DNA of 64,000 nucleotides from Hyphomicrobium denitrificans 1NES1 (GTDB lineage Bacteria; Pseudomonadota; Alphaproteobacteria; Rhizobiales; Hyphomicrobiaceae), in contig NC_021172.1 in NCBI RefSeq assembly GCF_000230975.2, forward strand, positions 3,658,001 through 3,722,000, in the 5' to 3' direction. Below, piece after piece: positions 62,081 to 64,000 of the stretch. Numbering within the stretch: position 1 is the stretch's first letter; each line of letters starts with the position of its first letter. The notes beneath the pieces are model-generated. The model searched no databases. It had not been told where the DNA came from and saw only the letters and a list, made by a program, of their open reading frames with translations. Both the position numbers and the translations under genes were made by a program.

Positions 62081-64000
62081 ATGTCGAAACACGACGTGCA
62101 ACGCCGGAACCGGCACGTTGAATCTGATGCGCCGTCAACGGAAAAAAGCGCGAACTCAGGTGCCGGGCGCGCGGTTGCGGACGCCACGCCATCGATGGCG
62201 CAATACCTCGAGATCAAAGCCGCGAACCCGAATAGCCTGCTCTGGTACCGCATGGGCGATTTCTACGAGCTGTTTTTCGAGGACGCCGTCGTCGCATCGG
62301 AAGCGCTGTCCATCGTTCTGACGAAGCGCGGTAAGCATCAGGGCCAGGAAATTCCGATGTGCGGCGTGCCCGTCCATCGCGCCGATGAATACCTGCAGAG
62401 GCTCATCAAGCAGGGGTACCGGGTCGCGGTATGCGAGCAGCTTGAAGATCCTGCGGAAGCGCGCAAACGCGGCGCCAAGGCCGTCGTCAAGCGGGACGTC
62501 GTTCGGCTCGTGACGCCCGGCACCGTGACGGAAGAGGCCCTTCTCGACGCCAAGGCGCGCAACTATCTGACGGCAGTGTACTGCGAAACGCCACATGAGA
62601 TCGGAACGACCGATGCCGACGCGCGTCTGGCTCTTGCTTCGCTCGACATTTCGACAGGCGAGTTCGAGGTCGGCGACGTTGCAGGCTCCGATCTCACAGG
62701 GGAACTGATCCGGCTGGCAGCCCGCGAGATTATCGTCGCGGATGGCTTGCTGGGCGATCAAAACTTCGTTCGGGCAGTCGAATATGCGGGCGGCAAAGTG
62801 ACGCCGATCCCGGCTGCCTATTTCAATTCTGCGGCTGGCAGCCGCGATCTGAAGACGTGTCTCGGAGTCGCAGATCTTTCGGGATTCGGTGCGTTTTCGA
62901 CGTCCGAGCTAGCGGCTATCGGCGCGGTTCTGAAATACGTCGACCTCACGCAGATGGGGCGGAAGCCGCTCGTCAATCCGCCGCGTAAAACTGCTGGGGC
63001 GCGGCTTTTCATTGATGCGGCAAGCCGGGCCAGCCTCGAGCTCATCAGAGCCGCGTCGGGCGAGAAATCCTCGACACTGCTCGCTGCGATGGATCGTACG
63101 GTGACGGGTGCCGGCGCACGCGAACTGCAGGCACGGCTGTCGAGCCCGTTGACCGATCCGGCTGCTATCGAGGCGCGGCTCGATGCTGTCGCCTATCTCG
63201 TCGACAATCGTCGCCTTTTAGACGAACTCCGATCGACGCTTCGCTCAGCGCCGGATTTAGCACGTGCACTTCCCCGCCTCGGATTTGGGCGCGGTGGTCC
63301 GCGAGATCTTGCTGCCGTGCGAGACGCGATCGGTGTTGCGCGTCGTGCAACGTCGCTCATCGAGATGTCGGCGCAGCCTTTGGGTTTGCCCGCCGAACTC
63401 AAGTCCGTTTGCGAGCGGCTGACGCAGGTTCCGGGGGATCTCGCAGAAGCTTTGGGTTCGGCGCTCGTCGACGATCCGCCGCTGCTTCGCCGCGATGGCG
63501 GATTCGTGCGGCCCGGATTCAACGGCGATCTCGATGCGGCTCGCACTTTGCGCGACGATAGCCGCAAAGTAATGGCCAAGCACGAAGCGCGCTATATCGA
63601 GGAAACGGGAATTAAGACGCTTCGCGTCCGCCATAACAATATCCTCGGTTTTTTCATCGAGGTGACGCAGCTCAACGCGAAGCCGCTGCTGTCGCCACCG
63701 CTGAGCGATAGGTTCCGGCATCGGCAGACGATGGCGAACGCGGTGCGCTTCGCGACGGCTGAGCTTCTCGATACCGAAGGGATGATCGCTTCGGCAAGCG
63801 AGCGTGCGCTCAATCTCGAACAGGAGATCTTTACCGATCTTGCCGAGCGCATCGGCGCTGCGGCTGCAGCTTTGGGCGCAGCTGCGGCTGCGCTTGCCGA
63901 ACTCGATGTCTTTGCTGCGCTGGCGCATCTTGCACTTGAGCAAGGTTATACTCGGCCGGTGATTGACGCGAGCATGGCATTCGAAATCAGGGGCGGGCGC
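62081..64000 (+). CDS. mutS: DNA mismatch repair ATPase MutS, N-terminal part (runs off window)
   Basis: At least 640 residues from ATG 62081. A variable ~35-residue head is followed by the mismatch-reading domain with MGDFYELFFEDAVVASEALS (Phe-x-Glu that probes the mispair), GQEIPMCGVPVHRADEYLQR and VTPGTVTEEALLDAKARNYL. The connector and lever domains follow (LTQMGRKPLVNPPRKT, STLLAAMDRTVTGAGARELQ), then the clamp (GIKTLRVRHNNILGFFIEVT). The ATPase domain lies beyond the window edge. The 250 bases before it hold no other gene. Confidence 0.95.
   Translation, partial: MSKHDVQRRNRHVESDAPSTEKSANSGAGRAVADATPSMAQYLEIKAANPNSLLWYRMGDFYELFFEDAVVASEALSIVLTKRGKHQGQEIPMCGVPVHRADEYLQRLIKQGYRVAVCEQLEDPAEARKRGAKAVVKRDVVRLVTPGTVTEEALLDAKARNYLTAVYCETPHEIGTTDADARLALASLDISTGEFEVGDVAGSDLTGELIRLAAREIIVADGLLGDQNFVRAVEYAGGKVTPIPAAYFNSAAGSRDLKTCLGVADLSGFGAFSTSELAAIGAVLKYVDLTQMGRKPLVNPPRKTAGARLFIDAASRASLELIRAASGEKSSTLLAAMDRTVTGAGARELQARLSSPLTDPAAIEARLDAVAYLVDNRRLLDELRSTLRSAPDLARALPRLGFGRGGPRDLAAVRDAIGVARRATSLIEMSAQPLGLPAELKSVCERLTQVPGDLAEALGSALVDDPPLLRRDGGFVRPGFNGDLDAARTLRDDSRKVMAKHEARYIEETGIKTLRVRHNNILGFFIEVTQLNAKPLLSPPLSDRFRHRQTMANAVRFATAELLDTEGMIASASERALNLEQEIFTDLAERIGAAAAALGAAAAALAELDVFAALAHLALEQGYTRPVIDASMAFEIRGGR

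Overview
The window looks like chromosome from a GC-rich alphaproteobacterium of the order Hyphomicrobiales, probably Hyphomicrobium-like. Support comes from gene content and order: a Mic60/mitofilin homologue lies between hemD/hemC and hemY, and there are an SdhAF4 (DUF1674) gene, an ornithine-lipid acyltransferase next to mutS, and rsmB-heparinase-purH. The species cannot be fixed from sequence alone.

Layout. (1) 1-2.0 kb: the end of an RND efflux pump, its periplasmic adaptor and a small exported protein. (2) 2.0-8.6 kb: an AT-richer accessory stretch with two tandem XRE-type regulators, a degenerate SDR-like gene, decayed copies of genes that are intact in the neighbouring element, a frameshifted membrane acyltransferase and a fucosyltransferase-like gene. 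(3) 8.6-32.7 kb: an integrative element in tRNA-Thr(CGT), bounded by a 46-bp near-identical direct repeat (8616-8661 and 32644-32689), with identical 26-bp arm-type repeats inside both ends. It carries a tyrosine integrase, a cluster of small unknown genes, an iteron-like region (13841-14128), an unknown 368-aa basic protein, an HTH gene interrupted by an amber codon, a RepB-type primase/SF3-like helicase, a membrane-anchored winged-HTH protein and a 1,389-aa phage-type protein. Near the right end are two exported coiled-coil proteins (one Sec, one Tat), a putative DNA-binding protein, a frameshifted TIR gene and an AlpA-like regulator. No terminase, portal, capsid, tail or lysis gene was recognised, so a phage-satellite-like or otherwise defective element is more likely than a full prophage. 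(4) 32.7-64 kb: conserved chromosome, namely hemY-mic60-hemD-hemC, tsaD-gpsA, EVE-methyltransferase, acs, sdhAF4, htpX-rsmB-heparinase-purH, a UMF1-type transporter, lemA with two TPM-domain genes, three small exported proteins, tRNA-Gly(GCC), a YbaK-type deacylase, a CnoX-like thioredoxin, a Lon-N protein, a Trm112-like protein, a hybrid histidine kinase, olsB and the first part of mutS.

How it fits together. The housekeeping block covers haem synthesis, inner-membrane organisation, tRNA modification, phospholipid precursor and ornithine-lipid synthesis, acetate activation, membrane protein quality control and mismatch repair. The element has an integration module at the left, a replication module in the middle and probable cargo (exported pair, TIR) at the right end. 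The most interesting parts are the 1,389-aa protein without packaging genes, the exported pair, the candidate origin, the amber-interrupted HTH gene and the TIR frameshift.
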